Source: Sphingobacterium bambusae
Lineage (GTDB): Bacteria > Bacteroidota > Bacteroidia > Sphingobacteriales > Sphingobacteriaceae
Length of the DNA: 64,000 nt
Reading direction: 5' to 3'
Assembly: GCF_033955345.1 (NCBI RefSeq)
Contig: NZ_CP138332.1
Coordinates: forward strand, 1,488,001 to 1,552,000
This document shows, in pieces, positions 55,544-64,000 of this stretch. The position numbers were made by a program, and so were the translations under genes. Position 1 is the first letter of the stretch; every line of letters starts with the position of its first letter. The notes under the pieces are model-generated. The model was not told the DNA's origin. It did not search any database and saw only the letters and a program-made list of their open reading frames with translations.

Positions 55544-55570
55544 ATTGTACATATTTAAACAAACACGATT

Positions 55571-55666
55571 ATGTTGAAAGATTTAGAAATTTTCGAACAA
55601 GACATCCAAGTGGATCTTCAGGAGTTTGCCTACGACGGCGATGACTTCGTGAACTTGGAAGACTAG
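55571..55666 (+). CDS. Possible 31-residue strongly acidic peptide
   Basis: ATG at 55571 to TAG at 55664-55666, reading MLKDLEIFEQDIQVDLQE then FAYDGDDFVNLED. It has seven Asp, four Glu and one Lys, and no signal peptide. It lies in a gene-free gap between serS and rsmI and begins 28 bp after a TAnnTTTG box. The composition is not like random AT-rich sequence, which makes a real small gene plausible. It could be an antitoxin-like or DNA-mimic peptide or a precursor peptide; none of these can be shown. The rest of the gap to 55924 shows no further gene. Confidence 0.45.
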   Translation: MLKDLEIFEQDIQVDLQEFAYDGDDFVNLED

Positions 55667-55924
55667 TTATTGGGGGTGCGCTTGCCACTATGCACAGGAG
55701 GTTATCCCAAACAATCTCCGCACAAATAAAAAGCATAGTTCCAAGAAACAAAACCCAGTAACTAGCTCTTTTCCCACCTCCTATTCACACGTTAGCAACA
55801 ATAATTCTCGGAATATAATAGCAGCACTAATTTAAGCATGCCTGCAAGGCGATGAGAAATCAACAGAACGCTCGTCACAATCACTAGGCTAGGTAAATAC
55901 ACTGTAATTTTCTTAACTTTGTTT

Positions 55925-56593
55925 ATGCTATATCTAGTACCCACGCCTATTGGCAATCTGGAAGACATGACCTTTCGGGCTATCCGCATTTTAAAGGAGG
56001 CCGACTTAATCTTGGCGGAAGATACCCGCACAAGTGCGCCGTTGCTCAAGCATTTCGGTATTGAGAAAAAGGTGTTCGCCCATCATCAACATAATGAACA
56101 CAAGGCTGTTTCAGAGATTATCAAATTCCTAAAAGAAGGACAGCAAATAGCGTTGATATCTGATGCTGGTACACCTGCAATTTCGGATCCTGGATTTCTT
56201 TTGGTGCGCGAGGCGATTAAAGAAGGATTAGAAGTGCAGTGCCTACCCGGCGCAACAGCCTTCGTACCGGCACTGGTCAACTCTGGGCTTCCAAACGACC
56301 GTTTTTGCTTTGAGGGATTTCTTCCTGTAAAAAAGGGCCGTCAAACACGCATGAAACAATTGGTGAAGGAGAAGCGCACGATGATTTTCTATGAATCTCC
56401 TCACCGTATCCTCAAGACAATAGATGAGTTTATTCAATATTTTGGAGAGGAGCGCGAGGCTTCTATCGCGCGCGAGCTGAGCAAGCTCTATGAGGAGAAT
56501 GTGCGTGGCACATTGGCAACGTTAAAATTACATTTTGAGAACAATCTCATAAAAGGAGAATTCGTATTTTGTGTGGCAGGGGCCGACCAATAA
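55925..56593 (+). CDS. rsmI: 16S rRNA (cytidine-1402-2'-O)-methyltransferase RsmI
   Basis: A 222-residue SAM-dependent methyltransferase of the tetrapyrrole-methylase fold: LYLVPTPIGNLEDMTFRAI, LILAEDTRTS, ALISDAGTPAISDPGFLLV and FYESPHRILKTIDE. It methylates the ribose of C1402 in 16S rRNA. An upstream in-frame TTG exists at 55919, but the ATG at 55925 is the family start. The PH/SHOCT gene follows 41 bp downstream. Confidence 0.96.
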   Translation: MLYLVPTPIGNLEDMTFRAIRILKEADLILAEDTRTSAPLLKHFGIEKKVFAHHQHNEHKAVSEIIKFLKEGQQIALISDAGTPAISDPGFLLVREAIKEGLEVQCLPGATAFVPALVNSGLPNDRFCFEGFLPVKKGRQTRMKQLVKEKRTMIFYESPHRILKTIDEFIQYFGEEREASIARELSKLYEENVRGTLATLKLHFENNLIKGEFVFCVAGADQ

Positions 56594-56634
56594 ACAGCCG
56601 AATGCCTACAGGTTTACATTAATTTGATTATAAA

Positions 56635-57354
56635 ATGGCTATAGAAAAATTTCTTCAAGACGGACAAGACCCCAAAGTGGTCGAAAAGATCCATGATAAA
56701 ATTATTGATATGCTCACCGCTGGTGAGTTCATACAATACATATCGTTGCAAAAGAAACCCGCGGTGACCCTGTTACCAGACAGTATAACCGTGAGCAACA
56801 AGCGAATCTTTCTATGCGAGTTCACCAAGCTTGGATTGGCAACAAATTTCGAGATTTTCTCTTGGACGGATATCAAGGACATTGCCTTTAAGGAAGAAAT
56901 TTTTGGCTCCAAGGTAACGGTCATCCCACAAGCTGGTGAAAACCTAACCATCGACTACATTCCCAAGGTACAGGCTCGGAAGCTCTATCAATTGATTAAA
57001 GAGGCACTGGAAACAGCGAAAGCCCCAGCGGCAAAACCTTTGGTTGAACCTAGTGTGGAACGACCTAAACCTGAACCTACGGTAGCTATCGTTCCTCCAC
57101 AAAGTAATGAAGCAAGCCCAGCAAAACCAGTGGAAAACGCCGAACCTGCGGCGCCAACTCCCCATGTCAACGAGATAAAACCACCCGTAACGTCTATTCC
57201 ATCATTTATTCAGGAAGCGCCCGCACCAAAACCAGCGGAAGAAGAGGATGAGCTGACACAAAAACTCAAGAAACTGAAAACACTTTACGACAGACAGTTG
57301 ATTACGCAGGCGGAATACGAAACAAAAAAAACAGAGCTTTTATCACAACTGTAA
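56635..57354 (+). CDS. PH-like and SHOCT domain protein
   Basis: The 239-residue protein starts with a bacterial PH-like domain (about residues 30-120: LLPDSITVSNKRIFLCEF, FEIFSWTDIKDIAFKEE, VQARKLYQLIKEALE). A Pro/Ala/Glu-rich linker of about 80 residues follows, then a SHOCT domain (LTQKLKKLKTLYDRQLITQA). SHOCT ends usually mediate oligomer formation. No signal peptide, so cytoplasmic. It lies 3 bp before lnt. Function unknown. Confidence 0.85.
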   Translation: MAIEKFLQDGQDPKVVEKIHDKIIDMLTAGEFIQYISLQKKPAVTLLPDSITVSNKRIFLCEFTKLGLATNFEIFSWTDIKDIAFKEEIFGSKVTVIPQAGENLTIDYIPKVQARKLYQLIKEALETAKAPAAKPLVEPSVERPKPEPTVAIVPPQSNEASPAKPVENAEPAAPTPHVNEIKPPVTSIPSFIQEAPAPKPAEEEDELTQKLKKLKTLYDRQLITQAEYETKKTELLSQL

Positions 57355-57357
57355 GAC

Positions 57358-58965
57358 GTGAAGAGTAAATACATCTTGGCGCTCTGCAGCGCCGTTCTAT
57401 TGTGGTTGGCCTGGCCGCCTATTCCCTACAGCAGTCCTATTTTGTGGATTGCTTTCGTACCGCTACTTATCGCCATTGAGCAGACCATCCGTAGCGATAG
57501 TTCAAACAAAGGACGAAAGGTTTTTTGGCTTGCTTTTTTGACAGGATTTCTTTGGAACACGGCTTCCATCTATTGGGTGTACAATGCTATGAGCGCCTAC
57601 CTTCCTAGTTATGTCGCCCTACCGATTTCTCTGATTCCCTTCGGATTAGCACCACTATTAATGGCAACTGTATTCCGTTTGTACTACCAGCTGCGGAAGA
57701 AAACCAATATTGGCTATAGTTTTATCGGCTTGGTATCCATATGGATGGGCTACGAATTTCTGCACCAATGGTGGGATTTAGCTTTCCCTTGGATGACCTT
57801 GGGCAATGGCTTTGCCGGTTTTCACCAGTTAGTACAGTGGTACAGTATTACGGGCGTTTATGGCGGCACCCTTTGGATCTGGGTTTGTAATATTCTTTTC
57901 TTTTTACTGATTTGGCAAAAGCTTGAAAAAATTGAAGCGATTAGCAACAAGAAATTAGCCTTATCACTTACGGCACTTATCGTCATTCCCAGCGGCCTTT
58001 CCCTGTGGCAGTATAGCGCGTACGAGGAACATGTAAATCCTTCGGAAATTGTCGTTGTGCAGCCGAACATCGACCCTTATCAAAAATTCAAGTCCATCAG
58101 CCCGGAAGAGCAGCTGAAAAACCTTATACAACTCTCTTCCAAGGTAGGCAAGCCAAATACAGAATTTTTCATTTGGCCTGAAACAGCCATCTCTGCCGCA
58201 CGCGGCATCAATGAGGAGGAATTCAGAACCTACCCCGCTTTTGATAGCCTTCAGGTATTCCTTAACAAATACAAGAACGGCAGTGTACTTTCTGGGATTG
58301 AAAGCTACCAGATCTATAATTACCAGAAAACGCTAACGGCACGTGATTATGGAAATCAGGTATTTTTAGATCCTTTTAATGCAGCCGTGCTGGTAGATCA
58401 GTCCAGCAAGCTACAGTTCTATCATAAGTCAAAGCTAGTTCCCGGTGTAGAACAATTGCCGTTTGGTGATGCTTTAGCCTTTATGAAGCCGCTGTTTGCC
58501 CATTTTGGCGGATCCACCGGAGGCTATGGCAGCCAAGAAAAACCATCTGTTCTTTACGCACAAAGTGGTATTGGCGCAGCACCCGTGATCTGCTATGAGT
58601 CTATTTGGGGCAACTACGTGGCCGAATATATCAAACAAGGAGCCCAATTTATTGCTATCGTCACCAACGACGGCTGGTGGGGCGACACCTCCGGAAAAGA
58701 TCAGCACTTGCAATATGCAAAACTCCGCGCTATCGAAAACCGCCGCTGGGTAGCACGATCCGCCAACACCGGTATTTCCGGCTTTATCAATCAACGTGGT
58801 GATATTGTTCAACGGACAAAGTGGTGGGTTCCCGATGCGCTTACGCAAGAAATAAACCTCAATGAGGATTTGACATGCTACACGCGTTATGGCGACTTTG
58901 TGCTCTACTTCGCGCTCTTGGGAGGATTGTTTTCCGTATATACGCTTATCAGGAAGAAGAGATAA
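57358..58965 (+). CDS. lnt: Apolipoprotein N-acyltransferase
   Basis: The 535-residue protein has six to eight N-terminal membrane helices and a C-terminal nitrilase-like domain with the triad: Glu in FFIWPETAISA, Lys in YHKSKLVPGVEQLPFG and Cys in APVICYESIWG. It puts the third acyl chain on lipoproteins. The start is the GTG at 57358, three bases after the preceding stop; no ATG fits. It matters here because many lipoproteins in this window are its substrates. Confidence 0.93.
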   Translation: MKSKYILALCSAVLLWLAWPPIPYSSPILWIAFVPLLIAIEQTIRSDSSNKGRKVFWLAFLTGFLWNTASIYWVYNAMSAYLPSYVALPISLIPFGLAPLLMATVFRLYYQLRKKTNIGYSFIGLVSIWMGYEFLHQWWDLAFPWMTLGNGFAGFHQLVQWYSITGVYGGTLWIWVCNILFFLLIWQKLEKIEAISNKKLALSLTALIVIPSGLSLWQYSAYEEHVNPSEIVVVQPNIDPYQKFKSISPEEQLKNLIQLSSKVGKPNTEFFIWPETAISAARGINEEEFRTYPAFDSLQVFLNKYKNGSVLSGIESYQIYNYQKTLTARDYGNQVFLDPFNAAVLVDQSSKLQFYHKSKLVPGVEQLPFGDALAFMKPLFAHFGGSTGGYGSQEKPSVLYAQSGIGAAPVICYESIWGNYVAEYIKQGAQFIAIVTNDGWWGDTSGKDQHLQYAKLRAIENRRWVARSANTGISGFINQRGDIVQRTKWWVPDALTQEINLNEDLTCYTRYGDFVLYFALLGGLFSVYTLIRKKR

Positions 58966-59001
58966 AGCGACAACATCTTGTCAAGGACATCTATATTTAG
59001 T

Positions 59002-59027
59002 GAAAGAGCCTCCGCAGCGGCTCTTTC
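59002..59027 (+). terminator. Hairpin after lnt
   Basis: GAAAGAGCC at 59002-59010 pairs with GGCTCTTTC at 59019-59027. Confidence 0.75.
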
Positions 59028-59059
59028 GCTGAAAGTTTGACAGAGGCCTTATACACATA

Positions 59060-59093
59060 TTGTTTATTATTACATTTCCTTTGATTACTTTTG
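59060..59093 (+). promoter_or_regulatory. Candidate promoter of the cysteine desulfurase gene
   Basis: TACTTTTG at 59086-59093 fits the -7 pattern and a TTG stands at 59060-59062. The box ends only 4 bp before the ATG, so the transcript would be nearly leaderless. Confidence 0.5.
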
Positions 59094-59097
59094 CAGC

Positions 59098-60234
59098 ATG
59101 CAAGTATATTTTGATAATGCCGCGACAACCCCGCTAGAACCTGAAGTGATTAAAGTCATGACAGCGACGATGCAGGAGAATTTCGGCAATCCCTCGTCTA
59201 TTCATGCGCACGGACGGCAGGTAAAAACGATCGTTGAAAAAGCCAGAAAAACGGTTGCAGGCCTGTTGAAGGCATCACCTTCCGAAATCTTCTTTACTTC
59301 CGGCGGAACCGAGGCCGACAACATGGCGATCGTACGGTCTATTGTTGATCTAGGCATTACACATGCGATCACCTCTCCTTTGGAGCACCATGCCGTTTTG
59401 CACACGCTAGAAGAGCAAGAAAAGCGTGGACATATCCAACTTGACCTTGTTCGTATCGATGAGCAGGGCAACGTGGATCTTGCTCACTTACGCGAGTTGC
59501 TGACAAGAAATCCAAGAACATTTGTATCCTTGATGCACGCCAATAATGAAATCGGGAATCTAACGGATATTAAAGCGGTATCTGAAATATGCCAAGAATT
59601 TAATGCGGTGTTTCATTCCGACACGGTACAAACAATGGGACATTATATACATGACCTTTCCGATTTGCACATTGATTTCATCACCGGAGCGGGGCATAAA
59701 TTTCATGGACCAAAGGGCGTTGGATTTCTCTATATCAACGGGCGCAACAAGATTCAACCGCTTATATATGGCGGAGCGCAAGAGCGCAATATGCGAGGAG
59801 GTACGGAAAATGTGTATGGTATCGTTGGCTTGGCTAAAGCTCTAGAGCTTTGTTATCAGGAAATGGATCAACATCAGCAACATATCCAAGGACTGAAGGA
59901 TTACATGATCCAAGAACTTGAAAAAGCTTTGCCCGGCATTGCCATCAATGGTAACAGGGATGCGGCACAGTCGCTCTACACGGTACTGAATGTTTCCCTT
60001 CCAAAGACCGAGATAGCCGACATGCTATTATTCAGCCTCGACATCGCTGGAGTATCTGCTTCTGGAGGCAGTGCCTGCAGTTCTGGTTCGGAAATTGGAA
60101 GCCATGTGCTGCGCGCCCTGAAATGTGATAGTGAACGTCCTTCGGTGCGTTTCTCCTTCAGCAAATACAATACAAAAGAAGAAGTCGACTTTGTCGTGAA
60201 GACTTTAAAAGATCTTTGTGAAAACCATAAATAG
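59098..60234 (+). CDS. Cysteine desulfurase, NifS/IscS-type
   Basis: The 378-residue PLP enzyme starts with VYFDNAATTPLEPEVIKVM and has the PLP lysine in GAGHKFHGPKGVGFLY and the persulfide Cys in SASGGSACSSGSEIGSHVL. The mobile loop with Cys and the NifS-like length point to group I. It supplies sulfur from cysteine for Fe-S clusters or thio-modified tRNA. No scaffold gene is nearby. A good terminator follows. Confidence 0.95.
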   Translation: MQVYFDNAATTPLEPEVIKVMTATMQENFGNPSSIHAHGRQVKTIVEKARKTVAGLLKASPSEIFFTSGGTEADNMAIVRSIVDLGITHAITSPLEHHAVLHTLEEQEKRGHIQLDLVRIDEQGNVDLAHLRELLTRNPRTFVSLMHANNEIGNLTDIKAVSEICQEFNAVFHSDTVQTMGHYIHDLSDLHIDFITGAGHKFHGPKGVGFLYINGRNKIQPLIYGGAQERNMRGGTENVYGIVGLAKALELCYQEMDQHQQHIQGLKDYMIQELEKALPGIAINGNRDAAQSLYTVLNVSLPKTEIADMLLFSLDIAGVSASGGSACSSGSEIGSHVLRALKCDSERPSVRFSFSKYNTKEEVDFVVKTLKDLCENHK

Positions 60235-60235
60235 C

Positions 60236-60263
60236 AAAAAGACCTCTAGCGAGGTCTTTTTTT
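60236..60263 (+). terminator. Terminator of the cysteine desulfurase gene
   Basis: AAAAAGACCTC pairs with GAGGTCTTTTT around a TAGC loop, followed by T. Confidence 0.92.
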
Positions 60264-60338
60264 ATATCGTAGTACTTATAAAATAGTATGTATACGCTGT
60301 GTACAGTCAACAAAGATGTTAATTCTTAAATATTGAGT

Positions 60339-60752
60339 CTATTCCAGAGAGTGTAACACATAACGCTCCGCTAAATCACCGGTAATCTCATTTCCAGACA
60401 AGTCCAACTGTCGTAACTGGTTGGGCTCCACTTTGTATTTAAAGTCAAGTCCTTCTAAGTTGAGCTCTCCTTCTTGCAGTTCCCATTTTCCAGATTTTGA
60501 AAACGCTTCGGTGCTCTTACCGACATAAACATATTCCAAGGTGTAAGCTTTATCGCTTCCAATGGTCAGCACGGTAGCAATGGCTTCACAATCTGTACAG
60601 GGCAGATCGCCGCGGTAGGTTCCAACGAGCCTCCCTTCTGTCACCTTTCCAAATTTATTATTGTCTATACTCGCATTGGTTCTAGTGTTTATGCAACTAA
60701 CAACTGCAAAAACTACGATTAAAAGTCCAATTAAGTATACAACAAAACGCAT
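60339..60752 (-). CDS. NlpE-like lipoprotein
   Basis: The 137-residue protein has a lipoprotein signal (IVVFAVVSC) and an NlpE N-terminal domain with GTYRGDLPCTDCEAIATVLT, in which the CxxC is kept. In E. coli NlpE senses surface contact and lipoprotein trafficking faults and triggers Cpx; copper binding is also reported. The ATG at 60752 is preferred to an adjoining GTG at 60755. Confidence 0.88.
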   Translation of the reverse strand: MRFVVYLIGLLIVVFAVVSCINTRTNASIDNNKFGKVTEGRLVGTYRGDLPCTDCEAIATVLTIGSDKAYTLEYVYVGKSTEAFSKSGKWELQEGELNLEGLDFKYKVEPNQLRQLDLSGNEITGDLAERYVLHSLE

Positions 60753-60822
60753 CACATAAGATTTTGGATATCAATAACAAAAAAGATACCACAAAATGTT
60801 AACTATGCAATTTCTTTATTCT

Positions 60823-61161
60823 TTAATCGTCCCAATCGTCTTCATCGATACCACGCGCCAAGTTGTATGCCGACACTAGTTCGCCATATGCATGGCGATT
60901 ACGAACACGTTGGGCGACCTCCATCCCCTCTTGGTATATTTTCAATGCCTGTTCCTTTTCTTGCAGTGTCTCCAAATATTTCGCATAATGGTAATAGGTG
61001 CCTACATAATCTGGGTGGTTGGTTACTAAATCCAAAAATCCCGCTAAGGTTTTTTCCTTGTCCCCTTCCTTCTTGTACTCCATTGTTAATGCATATTTCA
61101 AAAACGGATCCTGCGGCGTTTCAGCGAGAAATATCTTAAGTTCTTCAATTCTATTTGGCAT
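60823..61161 (-). CDS. Tetratricopeptide repeat protein
   Basis: A 112-residue protein with about two TPR units (DPFLKYALTMEYKKEGDKEK, DYVGTYYHYAKYLETLQEKE) and an acidic end. It is cytoplasmic and probably a protein-binding adaptor. The frame reaches 61188, but the ATG at 61161 (MPNRIEELKIFL) is the better start. About 70 bp separate it from the NlpE gene downstream on the same strand. Confidence 0.87.
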   Translation of the reverse strand: MPNRIEELKIFLAETPQDPFLKYALTMEYKKEGDKEKTLAGFLDLVTNHPDYVGTYYHYAKYLETLQEKEQALKIYQEGMEVAQRVRNRHAYGELVSAYNLARGIDEDDWDD

Positions 61162-61562
61162 AGCCTTACGTTGATTATTAAAAATCAAAAGTACGAAATT
61201 ATTAACAGCGTAAAACCATTCGTTACGTTCGTTTTTAAAATGAAATTACTATGCTAGCATACAAAAATGACAATCTATTGACCAAGACACAAGTGTATAT
61301 ATTATTGATAATTTATTAAAATAACACGCGAAAATCAAAAAACAAATAACAATATCACATTATTACAGCTAATAAAATACAAATAACATAAATAAAAAAC
61401 ATTATAAACATGTGCAAGGCATAGAGAAAAACTCTTGCTTTTCGAATTAAAAATTGATAGGTTTGTGTTGTTAGCTAGTAGTAAGGGGATTAGTTTTGGG
61501 TATATTACCAATGACAATTATTCCGTTTCTGCACCATTTAAACTTTAATAAACGATAATCTG
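61162..61562. other. AT-rich intergenic region with the etfBA promoter
   Basis: About 400 bp without a gene, very A/T-rich in 61230-61440. It holds the etf promoter at 61436-61465 and must hold the promoter of the TPR gene. Nothing else was recognised. Confidence 0.6.
61436..61465 (+). promoter_or_regulatory. Promoter of etfBA
   Basis: TTG at 61436-61438 and TAGGTTTG at 61458-61465, separated by 19 bp, match the Bacteroidota -33/-7 consensus well. The start of transcription would lie about 90 bp upstream of the etfB ATG. Confidence 0.7.
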
Positions 61563-62300
61563 ATGAAAATACTTGTATGCCTGAGTAACGTACCGGATAC
61601 GACATCCAAGATCACTTTTACGGACAACAACACTGCATTTAATAGCAATGGTGTCCAATACATCATCAATCCATATGACGAAATTGCCTTATCGAAGGCT
61701 GTTGAATTGGCCGAAGGCGAAAAAGGTACCGTAACGGTAATCCATGTTGGCGAAGCAGCGGCAGATGCAACGATTAGAAAGGCATTGGCTGTTGGCGCCG
61801 ATGACGCAGTGCGTGTTAATGCTACAGCTCGCGACGCTTGGTTTGTAGCAAACCAAATAGCGAACTACGCAAAATCCAATGCCTTTGATCTTATCTTAAC
61901 AGGGCGGGAATCCATCGATTATAACGGAGCTCAAGTTCAGGGGTTTCTGGGAGAATTGTTAAACATCCCATCTATTTCTATTGCGAAAAAACTGGAAATT
62001 AACGGAACTGAAGCATCCGTAGAGCGGGAAATTGAGGGCGGAAAAGAAGTGTTGAGCGTAACCTTACCTATTGTGGTGGGTACAGCAGAAGGTGTAGCCG
62101 AACCAAAGATTCCAAACATGCGTGGGATAATGACAGCGAGAACCAAACCACTTCAGGTGGTCGATGCCATTGACGTGCCGGTACTTTCAAAAATCAGCCA
62201 TTACGACACGCGAGCTCCACGTGGACAGGTAAAACTTATCGACAAAGCCGACATCGCGCAGTTGGTACAGCTGCTACATAGCGAAGCTAAAGTCATTTAA
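61563..62300 (+). CDS. etfB: Electron transfer flavoprotein subunit beta
   Basis: The 245-residue protein has the ETF-beta patterns LVCLSNVPDTTSKITF, YIINPYDEIALSKAVEL, DLILTGRESIDYNGAQVQGF and VGTAEGVAEPKIPNMRGIM. With EtfA it carries electrons from acyl-CoA dehydrogenases to the quinone pool. It is the first gene of the operon; etfA follows after 27 bp. The acyl-CoA ligase at 7855 would feed the same pathway. Confidence 0.95.
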   Translation: MKILVCLSNVPDTTSKITFTDNNTAFNSNGVQYIINPYDEIALSKAVELAEGEKGTVTVIHVGEAAADATIRKALAVGADDAVRVNATARDAWFVANQIANYAKSNAFDLILTGRESIDYNGAQVQGFLGELLNIPSISIAKKLEINGTEASVEREIEGGKEVLSVTLPIVVGTAEGVAEPKIPNMRGIMTARTKPLQVVDAIDVPVLSKISHYDTRAPRGQVKLIDKADIAQLVQLLHSEAKVI

Positions 62301-62327
62301 TTTTGATCACCTTTTAGAAGAATAATT

Positions 62328-63302
62328 ATGTCAATCTTAGTATATATAGAAAACGTTGAAGGTGCACTGAAGAAATCTGCATTTGAATCGCTGTCATACG
62401 GTAAAGCCGTTGGTGATCTCACGGGCGAGAAAGTCACGGCCTTAAGTATAGGAAATGTTTCGCAGGAAGAACTTAACAAAGTCGGCCAATACGGTGTAGA
62501 GAAAGTTATTGAAGTCAATAGCAGCGATCTTGGACAGTTTGTTAATCAGGCGTACGCTTCGGTTATCGCCGAGGTGGCAAAAAGCATCGATGCACAAACG
62601 GTGATATTGTCCAACTCTTTTAGTGGAAAGGGTCTTGCTCCGCGCATAGCGGCAAAGCTTGGTGCAGCCTTGGCAGATGGCGCCATATCCCTGCCGACCA
62701 TAAGCGGTAGCATCTGGCAGATTCAAAAAAGTGTATTCTCGAATAAGGCGATTGCAACGGAAGAGTTGCAGGAGCAAAAAAAGGTGATCGCATTAACACC
62801 TAATAGTTTGGAAGCAACGGAATCCGCTGTGCCTGTAGCTATTGAAAAATATGAGCCTCAGGTTGCCGCAGCCGATTTATCGACAGTGATCAAGGATATC
62901 GTCCGCGCGACGGATAAAGTGTCGCTACCAGAGGCAGACATCGTGGTTTCCGCCGGCCGCGGCTTAAAAGGACCCGAAAACTGGGCGATGGTGGAAGAGC
63001 TTGCTGATGTACTTGGTGCAGCCACAGCTTGTTCGAAACCCGTATCTGACGCGGGCTGGCGTCCGCATGCCGAACACGTTGGCCAAACAGGGTTGGCCGT
63101 GACGCCAAACCTCTACATCGCCATCGGTATATCCGGCGCTATACAGCATCTAGCGGGAGTTAGTGCCTCAAAAACCATCGTGGTGATCAACAAAGATCCG
63201 GAAGCGCCTTTCTTCAAAGTAGCCGATTATGGCATCGTTGGAGATGCTTTTGAGGTTGTGCCACAGCTGATTGAAGCCCTAAAAGCGTATAAAAATAACT
63301 AA
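62328..63302 (+). CDS. etfA: Electron transfer flavoprotein subunit alpha
   Basis: The 324-residue protein has the C-terminal FAD domain of ETF-alpha: [60 protein letters not shown] and [20 protein letters not shown]. It holds FAD at the interface with EtfB. Complete and of normal length, with a terminator behind. Confidence 0.96.
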   Translation: MSILVYIENVEGALKKSAFESLSYGKAVGDLTGEKVTALSIGNVSQEELNKVGQYGVEKVIEVNSSDLGQFVNQAYASVIAEVAKSIDAQTVILSNSFSGKGLAPRIAAKLGAALADGAISLPTISGSIWQIQKSVFSNKAIATEELQEQKKVIALTPNSLEATESAVPVAIEKYEPQVAAADLSTVIKDIVRATDKVSLPEADIVVSAGRGLKGPENWAMVEELADVLGAATACSKPVSDAGWRPHAEHVGQTGLAVTPNLYIAIGISGAIQHLAGVSASKTIVVINKDPEAPFFKVADYGIVGDAFEVVPQLIEALKAYKNN

Positions 63303-63326
63303 ACAACAATATCGAAACAAAGTAAG

Positions 63327-63367
63327 TGGCTAGACATCAAGAAATTGTGTCTGGCCATTTTTATTTT
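63327..63367 (+). terminator. Terminator of etfBA
   Basis: TGGCTAGACA pairs with TGTCTGGCCA (one mismatch) around an 11-nt loop, followed by a T-rich run. Confidence 0.85.
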
Positions 63368-63410
63368 GGCTTGAATATTTACATCTTTGTACGAAGGTAA
63401 GGCTTTAAGA

Positions 63411-64000
63411 ATGAAGAAAATCAAATTAGATATAGTTGGGTTATCCTACAGTCAGACACAATCCGGAGCATATGCGTTGGTTCTTGGAGAAATTGGCGGC
63501 AATCGCCGTTTACCGATAATCATTGGAGGCTTCGAGGCACAGGCCATCGCTGTTGAAATTGAGAAAATGCAGCCCTCCCGTCCTTTAACGCATGACCTTT
63601 TCAAAACATTCGCCGACAACTTCCAAATAAAAATCCAGGAAATATTAATCTACAATCTTATCGACGGCATTTTTTTCGCTAAACTTATTTGTTCCAATGG
63701 CGAGAAATCTATCGAACTGGACTCCCGCACGTCTGATGCTGTTGCGCTGGCTGTCCGATTTGGATCTCCAATCTATACCTACGACTTCATTATGGATGCT
63801 GCAGGCATCGTGATCGAGAGCAACGATTTTGCTTTTTTAGAGAATATAGAAAATCTACCGCCGAAGGAGAATACGCTACAAAAAGAAGAAGCTAGCGCTG
63901 AGCAAGACAAAGGCCATGCCTCTCCTTACGCCAACCTGAACGATGAGCAGCTAGAAGCAACATTGAACAAAGCTATCGAAGCCGAGCAATATGAAACTGC
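63411..64000 (+). CDS. Bifunctional nuclease family protein (DUF151), partial
   Basis: From the ATG at 63411 the frame is open to the right edge. The first 140 residues are the bifunctional nuclease (BFN/DUF151) domain: KLDIVGLSYSQTQSGAYALV, RRLPIIIGGFEAQAIAVEIE, RPLTHDLFKTF and DSRTSDAVALAVRFGSPIYT. The part after about residue 175 (LNDEQLEATLNKAIEAEQYE) looks like the UVR motif that often follows it in Bacteroidota. The 3' end lies outside the window. Confidence 0.93.
   Translation, partial: MKKIKLDIVGLSYSQTQSGAYALVLGEIGGNRRLPIIIGGFEAQAIAVEIEKMQPSRPLTHDLFKTFADNFQIKIQEILIYNLIDGIFFAKLICSNGEKSIELDSRTSDAVALAVRFGSPIYTYDFIMDAAGIVIESNDFAFLENIENLPPKENTLQKEEASAEQDKGHASPYANLNDEQLEATLNKAIEAEQYET

Noticed and set aside
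55327..55570. T-box or other tRNA-sensing leader near serS or alaS
   Set aside because: No T-box sequence or specifier hairpin was found, and these elements are not expected in Bacteroidota.
1..64000. tRNA, rRNA, tmRNA and riboswitch genes
   Set aside because: Intergenic regions were read on both strands; no cloverleaf, CCA-ending stem or known riboswitch core was recognised. Without a covariance search a small RNA may have been missed.

Overview
The window is a chromosomal segment of a Bacteroidota bacterium, most likely of the family Sphingobacteriaceae (Sphingobacterium, Pedobacter or a close relative). The evidence is the mix of genes: a SusC-like TonB-dependent receptor with a carboxypeptidase-like N-terminal domain, DUF4286, DUF983, DUF6438, DUF6600 and DUF3299-type proteins, lipoproteins with acidic residues after the lipid Cys, an OmpA protein with a thrombospondin type-3 linker, and several TAnnTTTG boxes, the -7 element of Bacteroidota promoters. 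No rRNA, tRNA, CRISPR array or insertion sequence was found.

Most of the window is compact core genome. At 1-20.6 kb lie a response regulator cut by the left edge, alaS with a TlpA-like lipoprotein, two universal stress proteins, an OmpA-type protein, a long-chain acyl-CoA ligase, a DEAD-box helicase, rlmB with an HPP-family gene, dnaX, an aquaporin, a family-39-type glycosyltransferase broken by a one-base shift in a run of six G, purA, a Crp/Fnr regulator and a PA2169-type four-helix protein. At 29-43.6 kb lie a TonB receptor with a beta-helix surface lipoprotein, an ABC transporter with a histidine-rich permease loop plus a DUF3299 partner (a zinc-related system resembling Vibrio Zrg), a close-packed run rsmE / CNNM-type protein / ppa / dedA / HIT, then greA and a two-component system. 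At 43.6-64 kb lie an S9-type peptidase homologue that has lost catalytic residues, a pseudouridine synthase, an Mla-like lipid transporter, a DUF6600 protein with a long Ser/Arg/Thr tail, pncB plus a methyltransferase, serS, rsmI, an lnt operon, a cysteine desulfurase, etfBA and the start of a bifunctional nuclease gene.

The accessory part is 21.6-28.9 kb. It is repeat-rich and gene-poor, and then carries a tight two-gene + strand unit. The repeats form a module that occurs twice in the same order: a degenerate 21-bp tandem array with a shared leader, then a minus-strand gene, then an element of about 570-590 bp full of inverted repeats. The first module carries an Rpn-family PD-(D/E)XK nuclease gene and the second a small helix-turn-helix-like gene. 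Immediately beyond lie a 31-codon ORF, a predicted beta-barrel outer membrane protein, and a lipoprotein with an exact MACPF (membrane attack complex/perforin) signature. This barrel-MACPF pair resembles the BSAP antibacterial pore-forming toxins of Bacteroidales, in which the toxin gene sits beside a resistant version of its own outer-membrane target. It is the best candidate here for an undescribed antagonism system.
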